NCBI RefSeq assembly: GCF_028285715.1
Contig: NZ_JANQOO010000003.1
Span: forward strand, 146,542 to 210,541
Source of the DNA: Ulvibacterium sp.
Lineage (GTDB): Bacteria; Bacteroidota; Bacteroidia; Flavobacteriales; Flavobacteriaceae
Direction: 5' to 3'
DNA length: 64,000 bases
Below are positions 18,793 to 27,144 of this stretch, in pieces (positions within the stretch are counted from its first letter, which is position 1; each line of letters starts with the position of its first letter). Under the pieces are notes generated by a model, which worked only from the letters and a program-made list of their open reading frames with translations, was not told the origin of the DNA and ran no database searches. The position numbers and the translations under genes are program-made.

Positions 18793-19877
18793 TGGGGCTT
18801 GTAGAATGGAAGTCTTGTTATGGAGGCTGGTACCGTCTTTTTTCGGATCTGAATTTTTATTTCACTACCTATTTTCGAAAGGGGAGTCGGTACATATCCT
18901 AGGCCTATACCCTTGCCCAAGGAAGGTGACATGGTGCCCGAAGTTACGGAACCGATTTTTTTACCTTGTTCGTCTACAATGTCATAACCCTGTCTAGGTA
19001 TTCCCCGCTCATTCAATTCGAAGCCCACAAGCTTACGTTTTGGGCCTTTTTCCTTCTCTCGGGCCAAATTTTCAGAGTTGACAAAATCCTTGGTAAACTT
19101 GGTAATCCAACCCAAACCGGCCTCTATGGGAGAAGTGGTTTCATCGATGTCGTTGCCATAAAGGCAATACCCCATTTCCAAACGAAGTGTATCACGAGCA
19201 GCCAACCCTATGGGCTTAATGCCAAAGTTGGCGCCGGCTTCGAAAACCTTATCCCAAACCTGTTGTACCTCATTGTTTTTACAGTAAATTTCAAATCCAC
19301 CGGAACCCGTATACCCTGTGGCCGAGATAATTACATAATCGATACCTCCAAAATCGGCAACGACAAAGTTATAGAACCTAATCTCTGATAAATCCACTGA
19401 AGTTAGGCTTTGCATGGCCTCAACAGCCTTTGGACCTTGAATGGCCAAAAGGGAATAGTCATCGGAAATATTTCTGAGGCCGGCACCTACGGATTCATTG
19501 TATCTGGAGATATGTTCCCAGTCCTTTTCTATATTGGAAGCGTTCACCACGAGAAGATAGGTCTCTTCCTTGATTCTGTAGATGATAAGGTCATCTACTA
19601 TTCCACCTGTCTCATTGGGTAGGCAGCTGTATTGTGCCTTCCCAGGTGTCAATTTTGATGCGTCGTTGGAACTTACTTTTTGGATAAGCTCCAGTGCTTT
19701 GGGACCTTCGATTAAAAATTCGCCCATATGGGATACATCAAAGACGCCGACCCCCTTCCTTACGGTTTCATGTTCTACATTTACCCCCTCATAGGAAACG
19801 GGCATGTTATAGCCCGCAAAAGGCACCATTTTGGCACCAAGTGCCTTATGTGTTTCGGTTAGTGCGGTATTTTTCAT
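18789..19877 (-). CDS. gcvT: Aminomethyltransferase, glycine cleavage T-protein
   Basis: Transfers the aminomethyl carbon to tetrahydrofolate in glycine cleavage. 362 residues. Family signatures: [37 protein letters not shown] at the N-terminus, [14 protein letters not shown] near 190, [18 protein letters not shown] near 228-245. Followed with four-base overlap by glsA. Promoter at 19898-19905. A short hairpin (CGCTTC/GAAGCG, 19880-19897 region) lies just ahead of the ATG. Confidence 0.96.
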   Translation of the reverse strand: MKNTALTETHKALGAKMVPFAGYNMPVSYEGVNVEHETVRKGVGVFDVSHMGEFLIEGPKALELIQKVSSNDASKLTPGKAQYSCLPNETGGIVDDLIIYRIKEETYLLVVNASNIEKDWEHISRYNESVGAGLRNISDDYSLLAIQGPKAVEAMQSLTSVDLSEIRFYNFVVADFGGIDYVIISATGYTGSGGFEIYCKNNEVQQVWDKVFEAGANFGIKPIGLAARDTLRLEMGYCLYGNDIDETTSPIEAGLGWITKFTKDFVNSENLAREKEKGPKRKLVGFELNERGIPRQGYDIVDEQGKKIGSVTSGTMSPSLGKGIGLGYVPTPLSKIGSEIKIQIRKKTVPASITRLPFYKPQ

Positions 19878-19897
19878 AACGCTTCAATTTAGAAGCG

Positions 19898-19905
19898 CAA
19901 AGCTA
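19898..19905 (-). promoter_or_regulatory. -7 element of the gcvT-glsA-SDR transcript
   Basis: Minus strand reads TAGCTTTG, an exact TAnnTTTG match, 21 bases upstream of the gcvT ATG. No exact TTTG at the -33 spacing was seen. Confidence 0.5.
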
Positions 19906-19982
19906 GAGAATAATTTAGCGATAGGAAAGCAAGTACATACTATGTTTTTCACAAAGCCCTGACACCAGTTATTGTTGAATAT

Positions 19983-21278
19983 CTATCTTCCCAACAGGTA
20001 TTCCTTTACCTCCAAATATGTAGAAATCTTTACGGATTTCTTCTCTTTGTCCATTACTTTTTGGATTTGTGGAGGTATCTCCAAAGACTGGCCTAGGGTC
20101 TCCTCTACCACATCCAAGAATTTTACAGGGTGCGCCGTTTCCAGGAAAATTCCATATACATCCGGATGCTTTTCCCTAAACTTTTTAAGCCCTAAATACC
20201 CTACCGCACCGTGAGGGTCTGCTATATACTTACTTTCCTTATATATGCTGCGCATGGCCGCTTTGGTTTCAGTATCCGTAAAGGAGTAGGAGGAAAGGTT
20301 TTGTTTCAACAAGTCAAAATTATCTTCATATAAATGTCGGATGCGAATGAAATTACTAGGATCTCCAACGTCCATGGCATTGGATATGGTGGCCATGGAA
20401 GGCTTTGGACTGTAATTTGCGGTTTGCATAAATTGGGGTACGGTATCATTTACATTGGTCGCGGCTATAAAATGGTTTACCGGCATGCCCAATTTTTGGG
20501 CTACCATGCCGGCACAAATATTACCAAAGTTGCCACTGGGTACCGAAAATACAATTTCCTTGTTTTTAGCCTTTAGCTGTTTGTAGGCGAACAAAAAGTA
20601 GAACATTTGGGGTAACCACCGGGCCGCATTAATGGAATTGGCAGATGTCAATCGCATATTTTCCAGAAGCTCCTCGTCCAAAAAGGCGGTCTTAACCATC
20701 TTTTGGCAGTCATCAAAGGTTCCATCTATTTCTAGCGCCACTATATTTTGCCCCAAGGTAGTTAATTGCCTTTCTTGGATGTCGCTTACTTTCCCACGGG
20801 GATACAGAATTACCACATTCACACCCTGGACCCCTAAAAATCCGCTGGCAACCGCACCTCCCGTATCTCCCGAAGTGGCTACCAGAACATTAACTTCATT
20901 GGATTTTTCTTTTGAAAAGTGCCCTAGGCATCTAGCCATAAATCGCGCGCCGACGTCCTTAAAGGCCATAGTAGGTCCGTGAAAAAGTTCCAGCACGGCT
21001 ATATTATGCTCAAGCTCATGTACCGGAAAATCAAAATCCAGAACGTCTCTTAAAATAGTCCTCAGCGCGTTTTCGGAGATATCCTCACTAACAAATTGAC
21101 GAATGGCTTCAAAAGCGATTTCATCGTTTGCCAAATCTTCAATTCCTTCAAAAAAGGAAGTTGGTAAAGGTTCTATTTTCTCCGGAAAGTATAGCCCACG
21201 ATCGGGGGCGATACCTCTAATAACGGCCTCCTTAAAGGATACTTTCGGTGCTTCCCTATGTAGACTGTAAAAATTCAT
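19983..21278 (-). CDS. thrC: Threonine synthase
   Basis: PLP enzyme, last step of threonine synthesis. 431 residues. N-terminal family motif YSLHREAPKVSFKEAVIRGIAPDRGLYFPE, PLP lysine in GPTMAFKDVGARFMAR (Lys near 109) and the ATSGDTGGAVASGF phosphate-binding loop. It overlaps the stop of thrB by four bases and is the third gene of thrABC. Confidence 0.96.
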   Translation of the reverse strand: MNFYSLHREAPKVSFKEAVIRGIAPDRGLYFPEKIEPLPTSFFEGIEDLANDEIAFEAIRQFVSEDISENALRTILRDVLDFDFPVHELEHNIAVLELFHGPTMAFKDVGARFMARCLGHFSKEKSNEVNVLVATSGDTGGAVASGFLGVQGVNVVILYPRGKVSDIQERQLTTLGQNIVALEIDGTFDDCQKMVKTAFLDEELLENMRLTSANSINAARWLPQMFYFLFAYKQLKAKNKEIVFSVPSGNFGNICAGMVAQKLGMPVNHFIAATNVNDTVPQFMQTANYSPKPSMATISNAMDVGDPSNFIRIRHLYEDNFDLLKQNLSSYSFTDTETKAAMRSIYKESKYIADPHGAVGYLGLKKFREKHPDVYGIFLETAHPVKFLDVVEETLGQSLEIPPQIQKVMDKEKKSVKISTYLEVKEYLLGR

Positions 21279-22207
21279 GAACTTAATGACTTAATGCCCA
21301 AAGTGTTTATTTTTGAAACATGTACATCATAATCGACCCCGATTTTTTGATATACGTCTTTCATGGTATGGGCCACCTTTTTTGCAATGGCCTCACCTTT
21401 GCTAAACGCGAAGATGGAAGGTCCGGAACCCGAAATACCACAACCCAATGCCCCGGCTTCCAGTGCCTCGGATTTAATGGTCTCATAACCTGGAATAAGA
21501 ATGGAACGAATAGGTTCCACAATATGATCTACTAATGATCTCCCTATTAATTCGTAGTCCTCATAGAAAAGCCCTGCAATCAGGCCACCTACATTGCCCC
21601 ATTGTTTAATGCCGTCCGCCAAGGTAATGTTGGTCTTGAGTATCTTCCGAGAATCAGAGGTTTTTACCTCTATTTGTGGGTGGATGACCGTGGCATACAA
21701 TTCAGAAGGACTAGGTATGGAAACCACATCCAAGGGGGCGTAACTTCGGACCAGGGTGAATCCGCCGAATAGGGCGGGAGCCACATTATCCGCATGCGCC
21801 ACACCACTGGCCAATCGCTCCCCTTCCATGGCGAACTTCACCAAATCTACCTTGGAAAATGGTTTGCCCAACAACTCGTTCAAGGCCCAGACCGCTCCTG
21901 CGGAACTCGCCGCACTGCTACCTATACCACTACCAGCTTTGATCCTTTTAAATATTTCGATTTCAAAACCACCCTCGTAGTCAAGGTTTTCCAATAGGGC
22001 CATGCCTGCTACCCCGGCAACGTTCAAATGGGTTTCCAATGGAAGGTCTTGTCCTTCCAGTTTGGTAATCGTGATACCTTTCTCCTTTGTTTTCCGAATC
22101 ACCATTTCGTCCCCGACCGCATCCAATGCAACACCCAGCACATCAAATCCACAGGAAATATTGGCAATGGTGGCCGGACAGAATATTTTGATTTCGTTGG
22201 TATTCAT
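21275..22207 (-). CDS. thrB: Homoserine kinase
   Basis: GHMP kinase, 310 residues. Motif 1 PATIANISCGFDVLG at about 11-25, the ATP-binding GSGIGSSAASSAGAVWALN near 92-110 and the C-terminal CGISGSGPSIFAF near 256. It lies 48 bases after thrA and overlaps thrC by four bases. Confidence 0.96.
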   Translation of the reverse strand: MNTNEIKIFCPATIANISCGFDVLGVALDAVGDEMVIRKTKEKGITITKLEGQDLPLETHLNVAGVAGMALLENLDYEGGFEIEIFKRIKAGSGIGSSAASSAGAVWALNELLGKPFSKVDLVKFAMEGERLASGVAHADNVAPALFGGFTLVRSYAPLDVVSIPSPSELYATVIHPQIEVKTSDSRKILKTNITLADGIKQWGNVGGLIAGLFYEDYELIGRSLVDHIVEPIRSILIPGYETIKSEALEAGALGCGISGSGPSIFAFSKGEAIAKKVAHTMKDVYQKIGVDYDVHVSKINTLGIKSLSS

Positions 22208-22255
22208 GCTTTCCTAATTTGACAACCTACTACATAGTTATTGACACGATCGGGA

Positions 22256-24700
22256 TTAAAAATTTCCGATTCTAATGATGTCCGCAAAAATTCCTGAGGC
22301 CGTTACTTCAGCTCCCGCTCCTGCACCCTTTATGATCATAGGCTGGTCCGGGTATCGTTCCGTATAGAACAATACAATATTATCGCTTCCATGGAGATTA
22401 TAAAAATCGTGGTCTTTTGGGATTTGCTGTAGCCCCACGCTAGCTTTTCCATCTTCATATTGGGCTACATACTTTAACTTACATCCCGCATTGTTGGCTT
22501 CTTCGTATAAGGTCTGAAAGTCCTTTTCATACTTTTTTAAGGAAGCGAAAAAATCTGGGTTACCTTTTGTATCAAGGCTTTCCTTAGGAAGAAAGGATTT
22601 ATTTTCAATATCATCGATTTCCAGTCGGTTTCCACTTTCCCGGGCCAAAATCAATATTTTACGCATCACATCTATCCCGCTAAGGTCTATTTTTGGATCC
22701 GGCTCGGTATAGCCCTCCTCTTGGGCTTGTTGTACCACATTGTGGAAAGTAGTCGTATCGTTGAAATTATTAAACACAAAATTGAGACTGCCCGATAAAA
22801 CAGCCTGAATCTTTAGGACCTTGTCCCCCGAGGCAATCAGATGCTTCAAGGTATCGATTATCGGCAACCCTGCCCCAACATTGGTTTCAAACAAAAAAGG
22901 TGCGCTGTATTCCCGTGCCATGTTTTTAAGGCCCTGATAATTTTCATAATCCGAGGAACACGCTATTTTATTGCAGGTAACCACGGAAATGCTACTTCCC
23001 AGATAGGAGCTGTACGTGGATGCCACTTCATCACTGGCTGTATTATCCACAAAAATGCTATTCCGATAGTTTAATCTTTGAACGACGTCAAAAAACTTCT
23101 TCTTATCCGCCTTTTCGCCTTTCTGCAATAGCTCTTCCCAGTGCTTAAGGGCAATACCATCTTCATCGAATATCATGGTCCGCGAATTTGATATTCCAAT
23201 AACTCGGATATTGAGCTTTAAAAATTCTTTTAAATACTTTTTTTGCTGCTGAACCTGCCTCAAAAATTTAGAGCCTACGTTGCCAACACCCATGACAAAG
23301 AGATTCAATTGTTTGACGTTCTCTTCAAAAAAAGTTTCATGTAGGGCGTTCAATGCTTTTTTTACATCGGTTTTCTTAATGACCGCGGAAACATTGCGTT
23401 CAGAGGCCCCTTGGGCTATAGCCCTTATGTTCACGTTGTTCCTTCCCAAAGTACTGAACATTTTGCCGCTTAACCCCTGATGACTCTTCATATTATCGCC
23501 TACAAGGGCGATAATGGCCAAATCTCCTTCGGCAATGACCGGCTTTATTCGATTCCTATCAATTTCGTATTCGAAGGCGGCATTCACCGTGGATATGGCC
23601 TCATCGGTATCCTTTGCCGAAATGCCTACACAAATGGAATGCTCGGAGGAAGCTTGGGTAATCAGTACAACGCTGATTTCCGCTTGCGAAAGGACTTCAA
23701 AGAAACGTTTTGAGATACCGGGAATACCTACCATCCCTGGACCTTCCAAGGAAAGTAGGGCGATGTCTTCCACATGACTGATACCCCGAACGGTCTTGCC
23801 CTTCCCATTTTTATTTTGGGTGATCAAAGTGCCTTTATCCTCCGGTTGAAAAGTATTTTTTATCGCTATCGAAATTCCTTTGGACAACACGGGCTGAATC
23901 GTTGGTGGATATAATACTTTAGCGCCAAAATGTGATAGCTCCATAGCCTCTTCATAGGAAATATGCGGTAGTGCCTTGGCCTGTTTTACAAGTTTGGGAT
24001 TTGCGGTGTACATACCACTGACATCGGTCCAGATCTCCAAAATATCGGCGTCCATGGCCGCAGCAAAAATAGCTGCGGTGTAATCGGAACCTCCTCTGCC
24101 CAGCGTGGTGGAATTTCCAGTTTCCGAGGATGAGATAAACCCTGGGGTGATAACTATGCGTTTTTGGGCATCTTCAAAGAAAGCCTTGCAAAGCGTATTG
24201 GTAAGTTCAAAATTCACAACGGCCTTTTCGTTGAGATCGTTCGTTTTAATAAGCTCCCTGCTGTCCTTGTATGCTACATCCATTTGTTCTTGCTTAAAGA
24301 ACTCGAATATGACGTAAGACGAAAGCAATTCACCATAACTAACGATTTTGTCGGATAACTTGGTCGTAAGTTCTCCTATCAAATAAGAACCTTCCAAAAG
24401 GGTCTCTAGAGTATTGAGGTCACTTTTTACCTTACTGAGAATTCTACTTCGGCCTTGGACGGGAATTAGCTTTTTAATGGCGTCCAAATGCCTATCCTCA
24501 ATAGCCTTGAGAACCGATTTATATTTCCCATCCTGTTGGGAAGCCAAGTGGGCTGCCTGGAGGAGCAAGTCGGTTATTCCCCCAAAGGCAGAGACGACCA
24601 CTATGTTTTTAGAGTTATCGCTTTGGGATACGATATTCTTTACAAGGCTTATATTTTTTGCGTTGGCAACGGATGTACCACCAAATTTTAAAACTTTCAT
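22256..24700 (-). CDS. thrA: Bifunctional aspartate kinase/homoserine dehydrogenase
   Basis: 814 residues, the usual ThrA length. Kinase domain: KFGGTSVANAK at residues 4-14, TLGRGGSDYTAA near 200-211. Two ACT-type regulatory segments follow (about 310-460; GPGMVGIPGISKRFFEVLSQ and NMKSHQGLSGKMFSTLGRNNVNIRAIAQG). Homoserine dehydrogenase domain: NAD-binding MGVGNVGSKFLRQ near 470, ETNVGAGLPIIDTLKHL, and GSLNFVFN. The ACT pair suggests feedback by threonine (family knowledge). Its leader of about 175 bases holds a strong promoter and a Thr-containing small frame. Confidence 0.97.
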   Translation of the reverse strand: MKVLKFGGTSVANAKNISLVKNIVSQSDNSKNIVVVSAFGGITDLLLQAAHLASQQDGKYKSVLKAIEDRHLDAIKKLIPVQGRSRILSKVKSDLNTLETLLEGSYLIGELTTKLSDKIVSYGELLSSYVIFEFFKQEQMDVAYKDSRELIKTNDLNEKAVVNFELTNTLCKAFFEDAQKRIVITPGFISSSETGNSTTLGRGGSDYTAAIFAAAMDADILEIWTDVSGMYTANPKLVKQAKALPHISYEEAMELSHFGAKVLYPPTIQPVLSKGISIAIKNTFQPEDKGTLITQNKNGKGKTVRGISHVEDIALLSLEGPGMVGIPGISKRFFEVLSQAEISVVLITQASSEHSICVGISAKDTDEAISTVNAAFEYEIDRNRIKPVIAEGDLAIIALVGDNMKSHQGLSGKMFSTLGRNNVNIRAIAQGASERNVSAVIKKTDVKKALNALHETFFEENVKQLNLFVMGVGNVGSKFLRQVQQQKKYLKEFLKLNIRVIGISNSRTMIFDEDGIALKHWEELLQKGEKADKKKFFDVVQRLNYRNSIFVDNTASDEVASTYSSYLGSSISVVTCNKIACSSDYENYQGLKNMAREYSAPFLFETNVGAGLPIIDTLKHLIASGDKVLKIQAVLSGSLNFVFNNFNDTTTFHNVVQQAQEEGYTEPDPKIDLSGIDVMRKILILARESGNRLEIDDIENKSFLPKESLDTKGNPDFFASLKKYEKDFQTLYEEANNAGCKLKYVAQYEDGKASVGLQQIPKDHDFYNLHGSDNIVLFYTERYPDQPMIIKGAGAGAEVTASGIFADIIRIGNF

Positions 24701-24775
24701 CTGATAAAATGCTTGAAGTTTGCTATTGTATTAAAAAGGTATGGAAAATGCGTAGACGGACGGAAATAGAATTGC

Positions 24776-24838
24776 TTACCCCAAAGGGGTGGTGCCAAGG
24801 GTAAAAACACAATAGATATTGAATGAAGAAACTAGCAT
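24776..24838 (-). CDS. Possible thr operon leader peptide
   Basis: A 20-codon frame starting with ATG at 24838 lies between the thr promoter and thrA. It contains three Thr codons close together (T-L-G-T-T, residues 13-17). The region of its last codons can form two competing stems: ACCCC/GGGGT with a TTT loop, or TTACCC/GGGTAA around it. There is no clear T-run terminator downstream, so attenuation is only a possibility. Confidence 0.3.
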   Translation of the reverse strand: MLVSSFNIYCVFTLGTTPLG

Positions 24839-24882
24839 TTGTTTGTCCGGCTTATTAAAAAAGCATACTTCTTAGATAGGTC

Positions 24883-24913
24883 CAAATGTAGTACTTTTAG
24901 CAACCCAATCAAA
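24883..24913 (-). promoter_or_regulatory. thr operon promoter
   Basis: On the minus strand TTTG (24913-24910), exactly 19 bases, then TACATTTG (24890-24883). Both the elements and the spacing match the Bacteroidota consensus exactly. The start site would be near 24876, giving a leader of about 175 bases before thrA. Confidence 0.75.
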
Positions 24914-24966
24914 TGTTTGGATGAATTTTTACGGAATTGATAGTTTTAGACAAAAACCTTTGTTGA

Positions 24967-26517
24967 ATGAAGATTTTCACAGCTGAACAAATCTATTTGG
25001 CGGACAAATCCACAATTGAAAATCAACGCATTTCCAGCACTCAGCTTATGGAAAGGGCTGCCACCGGGATTTTTGATTGGATTCATAGGCGTATGCAAGG
25101 TGCCCAGGTAAAAATTCATTTATTCTGTGGTATCGGGAACAATGGGGGAGATGGTATTGCCGTTGCGAGGCACCTGCAGGATCACGGTTACAATATTGGT
25201 GTCTATGTGGTAAACTACAGTAAAAAAAGATCTGAGGACTTCCTTATTAATCTAGAGCGGTTGAAGGAAAGGAAGGTATGGCCAGTTTTTTTGGAGGAGC
25301 GTTCGGACCTTCCTATAATAGGACGGGACGATATCATTATAGACGCCATTTTTGGTATAGGTTTAAATAGAAAACCCGATAAATGGGTTGGTAGGCTAAT
25401 GCGGCATTTAAATGATTCGGATGCTTTTATTCTTTCCATAGATGTTCCTTCCGGATTGTTTTTGGATAAGGGAGTTGCTGATAGTGAAGCTGTAATAAGG
25501 GCCAATTACGTGTTAAGTTTCCAAGCTCCAAAATTGATTTTTTTCCTTCCCGGTACCGGCGTCTTTGTCGATAATTGGGAAGTGTTGGATATCGGATTGG
25601 ATTCCAATTTTATGGTATCTACCGAAACGGCATATGAGCTTATCGGTAAAAAAGAAGTTCTGCCCTTATATATACCACGAGAAAAATTCGCTCATAAAGG
25701 TTCATACGGCCATTCGTTGATTATCGGTGGCAGTTACGGCAAGATCGGGGCAATTACCCTTGCTTCCAAAGCCTGTCTTAAAGCCGGAAGTGGCCTGGTA
25801 AGCACTTACCTACCACATTGTGGATACATTCCCTTGCAAACTTTTCTTCCTGAAAACATGGTTATAACCGACAAAGGAGAGAAATATATTGAGCATATAG
25901 ATTTTGAGATTGAACCAAATGCCATAGGAATAGGTGTCGGTTTGGGTACCTCCAAGAAAACGGTAAAGGCATTTTCGGACTTTTTATCCAAGAATACAAG
26001 ACCTCTGGTCATCGATGCGGATGGATTGAACATTCTCTCCAAGAATAGGGAGTTGATCGAAAAAATTCCTCCTCAAACTGTCCTTACGCCCCATCCAAAG
26101 GAACTGGAACGATTAATAGGAAATTGGAAGGATGATTTTGACAAACTTGCCAAGGCAAAGACCTTTTCTAAGGAGTACGATTGTATCCTAGTTATAAAAG
26201 GGGCCCATACCATTACTATTTATAAAGACAAAGGATACATAAACACTACGGGAAATCCAGGAATGGCCACGGCCGGAAGCGGTGATGCGCTTACCGGAAT
26301 ACTTACCGGTTTAGTTGCCCAGGGGTATACCCCCTTGTCCGCTACCATATTAGGTATCTACCTGCATGGCAGGGCAGGGGATATAGCTATTGAAAAAATG
26401 GGGTATCAAGCCCTTACCGCTTCGGATATTACAGCTCATATTGGCAAAGCGTATTTGGACTTGTTTATAACACCCGAACGCACATCGGAACAGGCTTCTA
26501 AAGAAAATGAGAGTTGA
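24967..26517 (+). CDS. nnr: Bifunctional NAD(P)H-hydrate epimerase/ADP-dependent NAD(P)H-hydrate dehydratase
   Basis: Repairs hydrated NAD(P)H. 516 residues. N-terminal YjeF epimerase domain (about 1-215) with CGIGNNGGDGIAVARHL near 54-70 and SIDVPSGLF. C-terminal carbohydrate-kinase-like dehydratase (about 235-500) with HKGSYGHSLIIGGSYGKIGA, LTPHPKELERL and the catalytic GNPGMATAGSGDALTGIL. It is divergent from thrA. Confidence 0.95.
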   Translation: MKIFTAEQIYLADKSTIENQRISSTQLMERAATGIFDWIHRRMQGAQVKIHLFCGIGNNGGDGIAVARHLQDHGYNIGVYVVNYSKKRSEDFLINLERLKERKVWPVFLEERSDLPIIGRDDIIIDAIFGIGLNRKPDKWVGRLMRHLNDSDAFILSIDVPSGLFLDKGVADSEAVIRANYVLSFQAPKLIFFLPGTGVFVDNWEVLDIGLDSNFMVSTETAYELIGKKEVLPLYIPREKFAHKGSYGHSLIIGGSYGKIGAITLASKACLKAGSGLVSTYLPHCGYIPLQTFLPENMVITDKGEKYIEHIDFEIEPNAIGIGVGLGTSKKTVKAFSDFLSKNTRPLVIDADGLNILSKNRELIEKIPPQTVLTPHPKELERLIGNWKDDFDKLAKAKTFSKEYDCILVIKGAHTITIYKDKGYINTTGNPGMATAGSGDALTGILTGLVAQGYTPLSATILGIYLHGRAGDIAIEKMGYQALTASDITAHIGKAYLDLFITPERTSEQASKENES

Positions 26518-26539
26518 TGCTTACAATTGTATGGCGGGT

Positions 26540-26941
26540 CTACTTTGCTTTTACTCTTTGCTTAACCCAGGTCAAGGCGTTGTCGAACTCTATAAAGAAC
26601 TTCATGGGTTTTTTATAGAATAGTTTTTCTATCTTAAAGTTGTGCATATCAACTTCCTTTACTGAAACTATGGCAAAGGCCTTTAGGTTCTCCAATTCCC
26701 TCAAGTAGTTGTAAATAGTAGGGTCAATGGCATAGGAATGCTTCCGAAGACTGATAAAACCAAAATTTTTACCCCTAAAATGAATTTCTGATATTCCAAT
26801 AATTTGATAGGCACGTTCCAGTGTCAGTGTTGATCCCTCTTCAAAAATGGATACCATATAATTATCGTACACCTGCACTTTTCCAATCTCCAATTGATAT
26901 TCTCTGACAATCACTGTCTTCTTTGGCTGTCCCACTTTCAT
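26540..26941 (-). CDS. Conserved hypothetical protein, SpoIIAA/STAS-like size
   Basis: 133 residues, no signal peptide or membrane segment. Predicted alternating strands and helices (YQLEIGKVQVYDNYMVSIFEEGSTLTLERAYQII then FISLRKHSYAIDPTIYNYLRELENLKAFAIVS) resemble the small SpoIIAA/STAS-like proteins found in Bacteroidota. I do not recognise a named family. A -7 element is at 26967-26974. Confidence 0.65.
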   Translation of the reverse strand: MKVGQPKKTVIVREYQLEIGKVQVYDNYMVSIFEEGSTLTLERAYQIIGISEIHFRGKNFGFISLRKHSYAIDPTIYNYLRELENLKAFAIVSVKEVDMHNFKIEKLFYKKPMKFFIEFDNALTWVKQRVKAK

Positions 26942-26966
26942 TTCATATATTTAATAGTGTCTGGAA

Positions 26967-26974
26967 CGAAAGTA
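26967..26974 (-). promoter_or_regulatory. -7-like element upstream of the 133-residue protein gene
   Basis: Minus strand reads TACTTTCG, one base off TAnnTTTG, 26-33 bases before the ATG. Confidence 0.35.
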
Positions 26975-27088
26975 GATGTATGCCCAGATTTTATATAAAA
27001 AATTAGATTAAAGGCTTAAATATCGTTTATATTGCTTTTCGGCAGTATTTCACGTATTTTATTTCCTACACACTTCATCCAGGGATAT

Positions 27089-27125
27089 AAAAAAGGGAGC
27101 CATATTCATATGGCTCCCTTTTTTA
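27089..27125 (-). terminator. Strong terminator after clpC, likely bidirectional
   Basis: GGGAGCCATAT and ATATGGCTCCC form a near-perfect stem, flanked by A-run and T-run. It lies 20 bases after the clpC stop. Confidence 0.9.
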
Positions 27126-27144
27126 AAATTCATTGATATATTCC

